Part shown: positions 29,366 through 37,689 of the stretch, piece after piece | Layout of the letters: each line of letters opens with the position of its first letter | How positions within the stretch are numbered: position 1 is the first letter of the stretch | From: Acidovorax radicis | GTDB taxonomy: Bacteria; Pseudomonadota; Gammaproteobacteria; Burkholderiales; Burkholderiaceae_C | Length of the DNA: 64,000 nucleotides | Assembly (NCBI RefSeq): GCF_020510705.1 | Contig: NZ_CP075184.1 | Span: 3,658,001 to 3,722,000, forward strand | Reading direction: 5' to 3' | The notes under the pieces: generated by a model | The model's input: the letters and a program-made list of their open reading frames with translations, nothing else | The model's database searches: none | What the model was told of the DNA's origin: nothing | Translations under genes and position numbers: made by a program

Positions 29366-29836
29366 TCAGGCGCCGGCCATGGCCTTCTGGCCAACCTGCA
29401 CCGCGCGCACGATGTTCTGGTAGCCGGTGCAGCGGCAGATGTTGCCTTCGAGCAGCTCGCGGATCTCGCCCTCGGTGGCGTTGGGGTGGTTCTTGCACAG
29501 GTCCACCGCGCTCATCACCATGCCGGGGGTGCAAAAGCCGCATTGCAGCCCGTGACATTCCTTGAACGCCGCCTGCATGGGGTGCATGGTGCCGTCGGGC
29601 GCGGCCAGGCCTTCGATGGTCTGCACGTCGGCGCCTTGCGCCTGCACCGCCAGCATGGCGCACGATTTCACGGCCCGGCCATTCACATGCACCGTGCACG
29701 CCCCACACTGGCTGGTGTCGCAGCCCACGTGGGTGCCGGTGAGCAGCAGATGCTCTCGCAGCGCATGGACAAGCAGGGTGTTGGGAGGAACGTCAACGCT
29801 GGTCGAGCGCCCGTTGACCGTGAACTGGACTTGCAT
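29366..29836 (-). CDS. Mo-hydroxylase 2Fe-2S subunit (CoxS-like)
   Basis: A 156-residue subunit with two [2Fe-2S] clusters. The plant-type cluster ligands lie in [22 protein letters not shown] and the second pair in [11 protein letters not shown] and CRCTGYQNI. It moves electrons between molybdenum and FAD. First gene of the operon, 44 bp before coxL. The ATG at 29836 was chosen because GGAGA precedes it closely (minus strand), while the upstream codons to 29929 do not match the family. Confidence 0.94.
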   Translation of the reverse strand: MQVQFTVNGRSTSVDVPPNTLLVHALREHLLLTGTHVGCDTSQCGACTVHVNGRAVKSCAMLAVQAQGADVQTIEGLAAPDGTMHPMQAAFKECHGLQCGFCTPGMVMSAVDLCKNHPNATEGEIRELLEGNICRCTGYQNIVRAVQVGQKAMAGA

Positions 29837-30114
29837 CTGGCTGTCTCCTGGAATGGTTTTGGCTGGATATGAATGCGTTCTTAGCCCACGCATCTTCTGC
29901 CGCGCCCTACCGCCCATCCCTAGGGACAACCCTAGATTTCCAGCGGCCCTGGCTGGATATTCTCAAAATGAAACATGCTGCACTGCACACCCGCGCATGA
30001 TGTGCAGCGGGGTGCCGCTGATGTAACCCACCGACGGCAGCGCCATGGCCGCCGTGGCGTGGTTGTCAGCATGCGGCGCGCCTCGTCGCGAAGTCTTCAA
30101 GGAAACTGGCCACC
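29837..30114. promoter_or_regulatory. Divergent promoter region of the Mo-hydroxylase operon
   Basis: This 278-bp region separates coxS (minus) from the AcoR-like regulator (plus). It holds an inverted repeat TAGGGACAACCCTA (29921-29934) overlapping the palindrome CCCTAGGG (29918-29925), about 85 bp upstream of coxS, a candidate operator. No clear -24/-12 (sigma54) pair was seen, and no small gene is supported. Confidence 0.55.
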
Positions 30115-31335
30115 ATGTCGTCCTGCGTGCCCTCTACACCCGCCAGCCGCCATGCGCTCATCGCGCAGGCCCGCCACGCGCTGCTGAGCGATGGCGCTGT
30201 CTCCGCACATGCCGGGATCGAACCCTGGATTGCGCAGTCCTGGCAACGCTGCCTGGCGCGTGGGCTGGCGCCCACGGAGCATGTCGTTTTTGACGCGGTG
30301 AGCGCGCCCGCGCTGCGCCGCAGCCTGGAGCAAAACCGCCCTCTTCTGCAAGCCGCCCGGCCGGTGCTGGAGCAGCTCACGCGGGCCGTGGCTGGCATGC
30401 GCTACTTCGCGATGCTGACAGACGCACAGGGGGTGGTTGTGAATGTCTTGGGTCATTGCGACCACAGCGACCCGCGCGCCGCGGCCATCGGCCGGGCAGG
30501 CATCGACCTCTCCGAAGCCCGTGTGGGGACCACCGCCATCGGCGCAGCACTGACCGAATTGCAACCAGTGTGGCTGCACCGGGGAGAACACTTTTTTGAC
30601 GGCAACAGCAGCTACAGCTGCGCGGGCGCGCCGCTGTTCGATCCGCAGGGCCGCTGCGTCGGCATGCTGGACCTCACGGGCGTGGACGTGCCCGAGCGCC
30701 CCGAACTGCGCCACCTGGTGACCCGGTCCGCCCGCGCCATGGAAGACGCCCTGCTGCTGCAGCAGCCATACGCGCTGCTGCTGCGCCTGAACTGGCCCGG
30801 CGGCATGCTGGGCAGCGAGGGCGACGGGCTGCTGACCCTGGACGCCGATGGCTTTGTGCTGGGCTGCAACAGCATGGCCCGCCAACTGGTGCCCCAGCCC
30901 CTTCGCTTGCCAAACGCCCGCACCCACTGCGGCGACCTGCTGGCGCTGCCCTGCGCCTGCCTGTTCGACGCCGCCCGCCAGCACCGCACGCAGCCCGTCG
31001 ATTTGCCGCTGTGGTCGGGTCTGCGCCTGCAGGCACTGGCGCTGCTGCCCGACCGGGCCCTCAGCCTGTGCAACCCGCCCCGGCCCACCACCTTGGCGCC
31101 GCGGCTTGCCCCGGCTGTTGCAGCGGCAACCTCCGCCCCCCTGCGCGAAACAGAAACCGCCATGATTCGCCAGGCGGTGCAACACGCCCGAGGCAACGTG
31201 GCCGAAGCCGCGCGGGCACTGGGCATCAGCCGCGCCACGGTGTACCGTAAGCTCGGCGCGCCCAAAGCGGCGACAGCACGCGAGATGCCAACGACCACCG
31301 AGATGCGCAATTCGCCAGCGATGCCAAAGGCATGA
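30115..31335 (+). CDS. AcoR-like regulator lacking the AAA+ domain
   Basis: A 406-residue protein. It has the sensor part of AcoR/DhaR-type regulators (IEPWIAQSWQRCLARGLAPTE; GAF region YFAMLTDAQGVVVNVLGHCDHSD with VGTTAIGAALTELQPVWLHRGEHFFDGNSSYSCAGAPLFDPQGRCVGMLDLTG) and a PAS-like segment (TLDADGFVLGCNSMARQLV). It ends in a Fis-type HTH (IRQAVQHARGNVAEAARALGISRATVYRKLG). No Walker A/B or GAFTGA region exists between them, so it cannot open sigma54 promoters the usual way. Divergent from the Mo-hydroxylase operon, which it probably controls. Confidence 0.85.
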   Translation: MSSCVPSTPASRHALIAQARHALLSDGAVSAHAGIEPWIAQSWQRCLARGLAPTEHVVFDAVSAPALRRSLEQNRPLLQAARPVLEQLTRAVAGMRYFAMLTDAQGVVVNVLGHCDHSDPRAAAIGRAGIDLSEARVGTTAIGAALTELQPVWLHRGEHFFDGNSSYSCAGAPLFDPQGRCVGMLDLTGVDVPERPELRHLVTRSARAMEDALLLQQPYALLLRLNWPGGMLGSEGDGLLTLDADGFVLGCNSMARQLVPQPLRLPNARTHCGDLLALPCACLFDAARQHRTQPVDLPLWSGLRLQALALLPDRALSLCNPPRPTTLAPRLAPAVAAATSAPLRETETAMIRQAVQHARGNVAEAARALGISRATVYRKLGAPKAATAREMPTTTEMRNSPAMPKA

Positions 31336-31448
31336 AGGGCATAAAAGGCGCGCAACGCTGATGGGGCCCTGCCGCCAAAGTCCAAGCCAGGGCACAGTGC
31401 GGCCACTCCACAACACGCACCTGTTGTCAAAGAAACAAGCAAAAAGTG

Positions 31449-31485
31449 CCTCCAACGCTTTACCAACAAGCGCCACAAGCTATAA
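31449..31485. repeat. AGCGCTT palindrome, copy 4 (degenerate)
   Basis: CCTCCAACGCTTTACCAACA then AGCGCCACAAGCTATAAATA is an AT-rich, degraded copy of the dispersed palindrome. It lies in the 192-bp gap between the AcoR-like gene and the convergent modE gene. No other structure was seen in that gap. Confidence 0.5.
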
Positions 31486-31527
31486 ATAACATAGCAATAA
31501 AACATCCCCACCGCCCGTGGCAACCGG

Positions 31528-32355
31528 TCAGATGTCTGTCAGCGCCAGCACCACGGCGTTTTCTTCCAGCACCAGGTCCACCCTGCTGCCCGCTCTGAGG
31601 CCGCTGCCCGGCGAGGCAAAGCCCACCATGGACAGCCCCGCCGCCAGTTGGGCTGACACCTCATCGCCCGACTCGCCCCGCACCACGCGCACGGCCTTCG
31701 CTGGCAGGCGGCAGGTGCCATGCCCAGCCTGTGCCAATACAGCCACAGCTGACGCTGAGGACACTGGGGGCTCACCAGCGCGCTCCACACGCACGGCAGT
31801 CGCCTTGCACAGCACCTGCACGGCCAGCCCCGGCTGCAGACCCAGCAACTCCGCACTCTCGCGCGTGATGCGTGACGCAAAGGTGGGCGGCGCGTCGGCA
31901 AGCAGGGGGGCCTGGTTCGGGCCGATCTGAAGATGCACCCGCACGATCTGGCCCAACACCTCGAGTCGCTGCACCACGGCAGGCATCTGGTTGCGCATGC
32001 TGGTGCGCACCGCCAGCCTGGCCAGCGCGGGCCCGGCATGCGGCGTGGCCTGCCAGCGCGACAGCACGGCGCCACGCGCCTGGGCCATGGCATCGGCCGC
32101 CGCCAGCAGCTCGCGCCCCGCATCGGTCAGCTGCGCACCACCGCCGCCCGCGCCGCCAACGGCACGGGCCACCAGGGGAGTTCCCGCCAGATTGGTGAGC
32201 GTGTCCAGCGCCTGCCATGCCGCCTTGTAGCTCACGCCCACGGCACGCGCAGCCTGCGAGATAGAGCCACAGGCACCGATCTGGCGCAGGATGTCGATGC
32301 GCTTGTCGGTCAGGGCATGGCCAAGCGCATCCGAGAGGGAGAGAGAAACAGGCAT
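31528..32355 (-). CDS. modE: ModE-type molybdate-responsive regulator
   Basis: A 275-residue repressor/activator. The N-terminal winged HTH reads LTDKRIDILRQIGACGSISQAARAVGVSYKAAWQALDTLTNLAGTPLVAR. Two TOBE (molybindin) domains follow; the first carries the ligand-binding SMRNQMPAVV motif (SARNQ in E. coli ModE) at about residue 125. ModE with bound molybdate represses molybdate uptake genes. The modABC operon in the window has a ModE-box-like palindrome, a likely target. The gene follows the MerR regulator gene by 26 bp and may be co-transcribed with it. Confidence 0.9.
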   Translation of the reverse strand: MPVSLSLSDALGHALTDKRIDILRQIGACGSISQAARAVGVSYKAAWQALDTLTNLAGTPLVARAVGGAGGGGAQLTDAGRELLAAADAMAQARGAVLSRWQATPHAGPALARLAVRTSMRNQMPAVVQRLEVLGQIVRVHLQIGPNQAPLLADAPPTFASRITRESAELLGLQPGLAVQVLCKATAVRVERAGEPPVSSASAVAVLAQAGHGTCRLPAKAVRVVRGESGDEVSAQLAAGLSMVGFASPGSGLRAGSRVDLVLEENAVVLALTDI

Positions 32356-32381
32356 GCGCCGATGATGCCTGAGAGACCCCT

Positions 32382-32825
32382 TCATGCTGCCTTGCGGCGC
32401 AGCCCCGTGACAGGCTTCGCGCGCTTTTTCTGGCGCTCCAGCGCGCCGGTAGCTGCAGCCGTCAGCAGCCGCTGGAACGAGGGGCATTGCGCGTGGCTCT
32501 TGGCAGGGCAAGCCGCTGCGTGCCGCAGGCCGTTGCTCATGGCCTTGAGGCGTTTGACCATGGTGTCGAGTTCGTCGGCCTTGGCCGACAGCAACTGGCG
32601 GTCGATGTTGGGCTCGCCACTGGGCAAGAACATCGACCGGATGTCGTCCAGCGAGAACCCCGCCGATTGCCCCAGCGCGATCAGCGCCAGCTGGTCCATC
32701 ACGCCGGGCGCAAACCGGCGGCGCTCGCCCGGTTGTCCCACCGACTGGATCAACCCCTTCTCTTCGTAATACCGCAGCGTGGACGCCCGCAGCCCGGAGC
32801 GTTTGGCGACTTCGGCAATGTCCAT
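32382..32825 (-). CDS. MerR-family transcriptional regulator
   Basis: A 147-residue regulator. The N-terminal HTH (MDIAEVAKRSGLRASTLRYYEEKGLIQSVGQPGERRRF) is typical MerR, followed by the dimer helix (LLSAKADELDTMVKRLKAMSNGLRHAA). The effector tail has two Cys (ACPAKSHAQCPSF), unlike the four-Cys iron-sulfur cluster of SoxR. It starts divergently from the DUF2938 gene, and the shared region holds a canonical MerR-type promoter (19-bp spacer) with a SoxR-box-like palindrome. So it likely activates the neighbouring operon by twisting that promoter. Confidence 0.88.
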   Translation of the reverse strand: MDIAEVAKRSGLRASTLRYYEEKGLIQSVGQPGERRRFAPGVMDQLALIALGQSAGFSLDDIRSMFLPSGEPNIDRQLLSAKADELDTMVKRLKAMSNGLRHAAACPAKSHAQCPSFQRLLTAAATGALERQKKRAKPVTGLRRKAA

Positions 32826-32836
32826 GAAAAAACCCC

Positions 32837-32867
32837 TTGACCTCAAGTTGACTTGAACTTCTATATT
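32837..32867 (+). promoter_or_regulatory. MerR/SoxR-type promoter with 19-bp spacer
   Basis: A -35 element TTGACC (32837-32842) and a -10 element TATATT (32862-32867) are 19 bp apart, the overlong spacing used by MerR-family activators. Between them lies TCAAGTTGACTTGA (32843-32856), a 14-bp palindrome nearly identical to the core of the known SoxR box (CCTCAAGTTAACTTGAGG). It drives the DUF2938 gene and sits upstream of the divergent MerR gene. Confidence 0.85.
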
Positions 32868-32908
32868 CCTTTCAAAACCTTCTTCCGTCAACTTTTCGAG
32901 GTGTTTTG

Positions 32909-33406
32909 ATGACTCTCTCACTGCAAGACATTCCACTCGCGATGCTCATCGGCATCGGCGCCACCGCCGTCATGGATGCCTGGCTGTTGCTGCTCAAAAG
33001 TTTGGGCGTGCCCACGCTCAACTTCGCCTTCATTGGCCGCTGGGTGGGCCACCTGCTGCGCGGCCAGATCGCCCACGCCGCCATCGCCAAGGCCGCTCCG
33101 ATCCGCGGCGAGCTGGCCTGGGGCTGGCTCACACACTACGCCGTGGGCGTGGCCTTTGCGGTGCTGCTGCTGTCCCTGCAGGGCACCGCCTGGGTCCACA
33201 GCCCCACCCTGTGGCCCGCGCTGACCGTGGGCATGGGCACCGTGGCGGCGCCGCTCTTGGTAATGCAGCCCTCCATGGGCTCGGGCTTTGCGGCCTCGCG
33301 CACGCCCACCCCGCTCAAAAACTGCCTGCGCAGCCTGGCCAACCACACCGTATTTGGCCTGGGCCTGTATCTCTCCGCGCTGGTCATCGCACTGATTTCA
33401 CGCTGA
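32909..33406 (+). CDS. DUF2938 membrane protein
   Basis: A 165-residue membrane protein with four predicted helices (LAMLIGIGATAVMDAWLLLLKSL, HYAVGVAFAVLLLSLQ, LTVGMGTVAAPLLVMQPSMG, ANHTVFGLGLYLSALVIALI). The layout and the TLNFAFIGRWVGHLLRG and GSGFAASRTPTPLKNCLRSLANHTVFG segments match DUF2938 proteins, whose function is unknown. First gene of a small operon behind the MerR-type promoter. The ATG at 32909 is used; a TTG precedes it. Confidence 0.85.
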   Translation: MTLSLQDIPLAMLIGIGATAVMDAWLLLLKSLGVPTLNFAFIGRWVGHLLRGQIAHAAIAKAAPIRGELAWGWLTHYAVGVAFAVLLLSLQGTAWVHSPTLWPALTVGMGTVAAPLLVMQPSMGSGFAASRTPTPLKNCLRSLANHTVFGLGLYLSALVIALISR

Positions 33407-33454
33407 CCTGCCTCGCGCCTTCTCCCCAGAAATCACTCCTAAGGAACTCACACC

Positions 33455-34054
33455 ATGCAACACATTGCCATCGTCTATCACAGCGCCCACGGCCACACCG
33501 CACACATCGCCCACCACGTGCTAGACGGCGCACGCGCCGTGCCGGGCGTCCTCGCTGAACTGGTCCGGGCCGAAGACCTGGCGCAGGCGCCCGACCGCCT
33601 GCTGCGCTACGACGGCGTCATCCTGGGCTCGCCCACCTACCTGGGTGGGGTGTCCGGGCCGTTCAAGACCTTCATGGATGCCACCGGCCGTCTCTGGAAA
33701 ACGCAGCAGCTCAAGAACAAGCTTGCGGCGGGCTTTACCGTGTCGTCGCTGCCTGCGGGCGACAAGCAGTCCACGCTGATGTCGATGTGGGTGTTTGCCA
33801 TGCAGCACGGCATGGTGTGGGTGGGCAACCCCATCCTTCCCGAGCAGCATGCCGGGGTGCCGAACGACGAAGCGGCCAACCGCCTCGGCTCCTGGGCGGG
33901 CCTGATGGCGCAGGCGGGCCATGGAGCGGCAGCCGATGCGTTTGTGCCCGGCGACACCAAGACCGCCCGCATGTTCGGCCAGCATTTCGCCGAGACACTG
34001 CAGCGCCTGGGCGGTGTGGGCGCACGCCAGCCTGGCGAAGAGGTTGCGGCATGA
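33455..34054 (+). CDS. Flavodoxin-like NAD(P)H:quinone oxidoreductase (WrbA-like)
   Basis: A 199-residue flavodoxin-fold protein. The FMN phosphate loop is IVYHSAHGHTAHIAHHVLDGA, and the GSPTYLGGVSGPFKTFMDATGRLW and FTVSSLPAGDKQSTLMSMWVFAMQHGMVWVGN segments resemble WrbA-type quinone reductases, which protect against redox cycling by two-electron reduction. Its location behind a SoxR-box-like promoter fits a role in redox-drug defence. It overlaps the DUF2798 gene by 4 bp. Confidence 0.88.
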   Translation: MQHIAIVYHSAHGHTAHIAHHVLDGARAVPGVLAELVRAEDLAQAPDRLLRYDGVILGSPTYLGGVSGPFKTFMDATGRLWKTQQLKNKLAAGFTVSSLPAGDKQSTLMSMWVFAMQHGMVWVGNPILPEQHAGVPNDEAANRLGSWAGLMAQAGHGAAADAFVPGDTKTARMFGQHFAETLQRLGGVGARQPGEEVAA

Positions 34055-34284
34055 TCCCCGCCCGCTATGGCCCGGTACTATTCAGCCTGATCCTGTCCGG
34101 GGTGATGTCGCTGCTGGTGTCGGGCATCTCCACCTTTCGCGCCCTGCAGCCCCAGCAGGATTGGGTGAGCCTCTGGGCGGGCGCATGGCTCACCGGGTGG
34201 CTGTTCGCCTTTCCGGCGGTGATGCTGGCGGCCCCTCTGGCCCGCAAGGTGGTGGCGCTGCTCACCACCACCACCAAGGGTTGA
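34051..34284 (+). CDS. DUF2798 small membrane protein
   Basis: A 77-residue protein with two predicted helices (VLFSLILSGVMSLLVSGISTFRAL and AWLTGWLFAFPAVMLAAPLARKVV), the DUF2798 pattern. Function is not known. Its start overlaps the flavodoxin gene stop (ATGA, 34051-34054), so it is the third gene of the redox operon. It converges on acr3 with a 4-bp gap. Confidence 0.82.
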   Translation: MIPARYGPVLFSLILSGVMSLLVSGISTFRALQPQQDWVSLWAGAWLTGWLFAFPAVMLAAPLARKVVALLTTTTKG

Positions 34285-34288
34285 GCGC

Positions 34289-35353
34289 TCACGCCCGCTC
34301 GTACCAGCCCTTGCTGCGGTTGACGATGTGCACCACCAGCAGCATCACCGGCACCTCGATCAGCACGCCCACCACGGTGGCCAGCGCGGCGCCGGAGTGG
34401 AAACCGAACAGGCTGATCGCGGCCGCCACCGCCAGCTCGAAAAAGTTGGAGGCACCGATCAGTGCCGACGGGCAGGCAATGCTGTGCTTCTCACCCACCG
34501 CGCGGTTGAGCCAGTAGGCCAGCCCCGCGTTGAAGAAGACCTGGATCAGGATGGGCACGGCCAGCAGCGCAATCACCAGCGGCTGCTGCAGGATGGCCTG
34601 GCCCTGGAACGCAAACAGCAGCACCAGCGTGGCCAGCAATGCGGCGATGGACCAGGGCCCCATGCGCGCCATGACGACATCGAACACCGCCTGCCCCTTG
34701 GCCAGCAGCGACCGGCGCAGCCACTGGGCCAGCACCACCGGGATCACGATGTAGAGCACCACCGAGGTGAGCAAGGTGTCCCACGGCACGGTGATGGCCG
34801 AGATTCCCAGCAAAAAGGCCACCAGCGGCGCAAACGCAATCACCATGATGCTGTCGTTCAGCGCCACCTGCGACAGCGTGAACAACGGGTCACCGCCGGT
34901 GAGGCGGCTCCATACAAACACCATGGCTGTGCAAGGCGCAGCCGCCAGCAGGATGAGGCCTGCGATGTAGCTGTCCAGTTGGTCCGCAGGCAGGTAGGGC
35001 GCAAACCAGTGGCGGATGAACAGCCAGCCCAGAAACGCCATCGAGAACGGCTTGACCAGCCAGTTCACCACCAGCGTCACGCCGATGCCCCGGGCGTGTT
35101 TGCGCACCTCGCCCAGCGCACCAAAGTCCACCTTCACCAGCATGGGGATGACCATCACCCAGATCAGCAAGCCCACGGGCAGGTTGACCTTTGCAATCTC
35201 CATGCGGCCCACAGCCTGGAACACCGAGGGGAAGAACTGCCCCAGCGTGATGCCCACCACGATGCACAAGAATACCCACACGGTGAGGTAGCGCTCAAAC
35301 ACGCTCATGGGGGCCGGGGCGGGTGCTCCGGCCGGTTTGCACTGCACCGTCAT
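34289..35353 (-). CDS. acr3: Arsenite efflux permease Acr3
   Basis: A 354-residue permease with ten helices. Acr3-family segments include SVFERYLTVWVFLCIVVGITLGQFFPSVF, LLAAAPCTAMVFVWSRLTGGDPLFTLSQVALND (with the conserved Cys used in transport) and ALIGASNFFELAVAAAISLFG. It exports As(III) using the proton motive force. A shorter start at MSVFERYL (about residue 16) is possible. It is the last gene of the ars operon and overlaps the arsenate reductase gene by 4 bp, so As(V) reduction and As(III) export are made together. Confidence 0.93.
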   Translation of the reverse strand: MTVQCKPAGAPAPAPMSVFERYLTVWVFLCIVVGITLGQFFPSVFQAVGRMEIAKVNLPVGLLIWVMVIPMLVKVDFGALGEVRKHARGIGVTLVVNWLVKPFSMAFLGWLFIRHWFAPYLPADQLDSYIAGLILLAAAPCTAMVFVWSRLTGGDPLFTLSQVALNDSIMVIAFAPLVAFLLGISAITVPWDTLLTSVVLYIVIPVVLAQWLRRSLLAKGQAVFDVVMARMGPWSIAALLATLVLLFAFQGQAILQQPLVIALLAVPILIQVFFNAGLAYWLNRAVGEKHSIACPSALIGASNFFELAVAAAISLFGFHSGAALATVVGVLIEVPVMLLVVHIVNRSKGWYERA

Positions 35354-35856
35354 GGCGTGACGGCTTCGCGCGACAGCTCGCGGGCCGTGTGTTGCAGCAA
35401 GGTCTTGTCAAGCTTGTCTGCGGGCAGGTTGATCAGCAGCTCCAGCCGCTGGTGGATGGCATGCAGTGTCTTGCGGAAAGCCTCGCGCTTTTCATCGTCC
35501 GAGCCATCCCCTTCGGACGGGTCGGCATAGCCCCAGTGCGCGGTAGCCGGGTGGCCGGGCCAGATGGGGCAGACCTCGCCCGCCGCGTTGTCGCAGACGG
35601 TGATGATGAGGTCCATCGCAGGGGCGCCGGGGGCGGCGAACTCGTCCCAATTTTTGCTGCGCAGGCCTTCGGTCGAGATGCCGGCGGCCTGCAGAGCCTC
35701 CAGGCCCAGCGGGTTGGGCTGCTGGTTGTCGCGCGGGCTGCTGCCCGCCGAGTACGCTTTGAAACGGCTTGGCGCCATGTCGTTGAGCAAGGCCTCGGCC
35801 AGGATGCTGCGGGCCGAGTTGTGGGTGCAGAGAAAAAGAACGTTCAGCGCAGTCAT
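35350..35856 (-). CDS. arsC: Arsenate reductase, low-molecular-weight phosphatase type (ArsC)
   Basis: A 168-residue enzyme of the PTP-like ArsC family. The phosphate/arsenate-binding P-loop CTHNSARS has catalytic Cys10 and Arg16, and a later Asp-containing loop (CDNAAGEVCPIWPGHPATAHWGYADPS) supplies two resolving cysteines. This type reduces As(V) with thioredoxin or glutaredoxin. It lies between the arsI-like gene and acr3, with a 4-bp overlap with acr3. Confidence 0.93.
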   Translation of the reverse strand: MTALNVLFLCTHNSARSILAEALLNDMAPSRFKAYSAGSSPRDNQQPNPLGLEALQAAGISTEGLRSKNWDEFAAPGAPAMDLIITVCDNAAGEVCPIWPGHPATAHWGYADPSEGDGSDDEKREAFRKTLHAIHQRLELLINLPADKLDKTLLQHTARELSREAVTP

Positions 35857-35865
35857 GGGGCTCTC

Positions 35866-36378
35866 TCAGCAGCAGGTGGCTTTGTTGGTGGAAGACATAG
35901 CGGGGCCGCAGCATGCTGCCTGTGGAGTCGCCGCTGCCGCCGGGGCAGACGTCGGCGCCGCTGCAGGCGTGCAGCAGGCGCCCGCTGCGGAGGACTGCTT
36001 AGCTTCGTTGAAAACGGGGATGTCACCCAGGGTGTGAAAGTGCTCCCACGCAATGCCTTGCGGGTCGGTCACCCAGTGTTTTTCGCTGCGGGCATAGCAG
36101 CAGGTGGTGTTGCCTTCATCGAGCAGGGCCATGTCGGCGGCCTCGGCGCGCGCCTTCAGTTCGGCCAGCTCGGCTGCGTCGTCGGTCTGCATGCCAAAGT
36201 GGTCCAGCCCCGGCTGGGCGCCGCGCGTGGAGATGGCGAAGTTGATGCGCGGGTCTTCCAGCATCCACTTGGCGTAGTCGGCCTCCACACGCGTGGGGGC
36301 GACCGCAAACAGCTTGGAATAAAAAGCGATGCTCTGGGCCAGGTCATCAACATGCACATGGGCGTGAAAGCGTTTCAT
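35866..36378 (-). CDS. arsI: ArsI-like C-As lyase with Cys-rich tail
   Basis: A 170-residue protein. Residues 1-125 form a vicinal-oxygen-chelate fold like ArsI (KRFHAHVHVDDLAQSIAFYSKLF; metal ligands at His62-type DHFGMQ and Glu112 in AWEHFH). The vicinal pair Cys93-Cys94 in NTTCCYARS is the As-binding site of ArsI, which breaks down methylarsenite. The tail (about 126-170) is Ala-rich and adds three further CC pairs (GACCTP, AACCGP, ATCC). It follows arsR and precedes arsC. Confidence 0.88.
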   Translation of the reverse strand: MKRFHAHVHVDDLAQSIAFYSKLFAVAPTRVEADYAKWMLEDPRINFAISTRGAQPGLDHFGMQTDDAAELAELKARAEAADMALLDEGNTTCCYARSEKHWVTDPQGIAWEHFHTLGDIPVFNEAKQSSAAGACCTPAAAPTSAPAAAATPQAACCGPAMSSTNKATCC

Positions 36379-36400
36379 GGGAGTTCTCCTAAAACAATAG

Positions 36401-36727
36401 TCAGCAGTGGCAGGACGCTGCAGCGTCGGCAGGGGCGCAGGCCTGGCCTTCGCAGCAGTTTTCGGTGAGGTAGGCCAAGAGCGCATTCATGGTGTCGAAC
36501 GCGGCGCGGTAGACCAGGTTGCGGCCCTGCCGCTCCTGGCTGATGAGCCCGGCATGCGAAAGCTCCTTGAGGTGAAAGGACAGGGTATTGGCGGCCACAT
36601 CCAACTGGGCGGACAGGTCGCCAGGGGTCAGCCCCGCAGGGCCTGCCACCACCAGGGCGCGAAAGACCCGCAGGCGAACCTCCTGGGCCAGGGCAGCGAG
36701 GGCACGGACAACGTCGTTTTCTTGCAT
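36401..36727 (-). CDS. arsR: ArsR-family arsenic-responsive repressor
   Basis: A 108-residue winged-helix repressor (HTH in LTPGDLSAQLDVAANTLSFHLKELSHAGLISQERQGRNLVY). The C-terminal NCCEGQAC (Cys91, 92, 97) matches the As(III)-binding arrangement of the Acidithiobacillus ferrooxidans type ArsR; a further CHC ends the protein. First gene of the ars operon. The operator-like palindrome at 36731-36760 lies directly upstream. Confidence 0.92.
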   Translation of the reverse strand: MQENDVVRALAALAQEVRLRVFRALVVAGPAGLTPGDLSAQLDVAANTLSFHLKELSHAGLISQERQGRNLVYRAAFDTMNALLAYLTENCCEGQACAPADAAASCHC

Positions 36728-36730
36728 GCA

Positions 36731-36760
36731 TCAATAATACAACAATTGTCGAATTATTGA
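36731..36760 (-). promoter_or_regulatory. Candidate ArsR operator
   Basis: A 30-bp inverted repeat has arms TCAATAAT and ATTATTGA (8/8 match) around a central CAATTG. It lies 4 bp upstream of the arsR start codon, on the promoter/leader of the ars operon, the usual place for an ArsR site. ArsR-bound DNA would block transcription until As(III) releases it. Confidence 0.75.
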
Positions 36761-36836
36761 AACTCAAAACATTCCCCGCTTTGCGTGCGAGCTGTCTGGC
36801 CGCATTGCCCGCTGGTTGCGGTGGGGCATATACTTT

Positions 36837-37645
<809 letters not shown>

Positions 37646-37689
37646 CCGCCTGCGGCACACTCGCCCCCTTCCAGCCCCCTTTCATCTTC

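Noticed and set aside
29322..29708. Upstream extension of coxL
   Set aside because: The extra residues are a shadow of coxS on the same strand in another frame; the start at 29321 has a clear AAGGAGA site and family-like N-terminus.
29837..30114. Sigma54 (-24/-12) promoter for the Cox-like operon, as expected for an AcoR regulator
   Set aside because: No TGGCAC-N5-TTGC match was seen on the minus strand, which fits the regulator's lack of a sigma54 ATPase domain.
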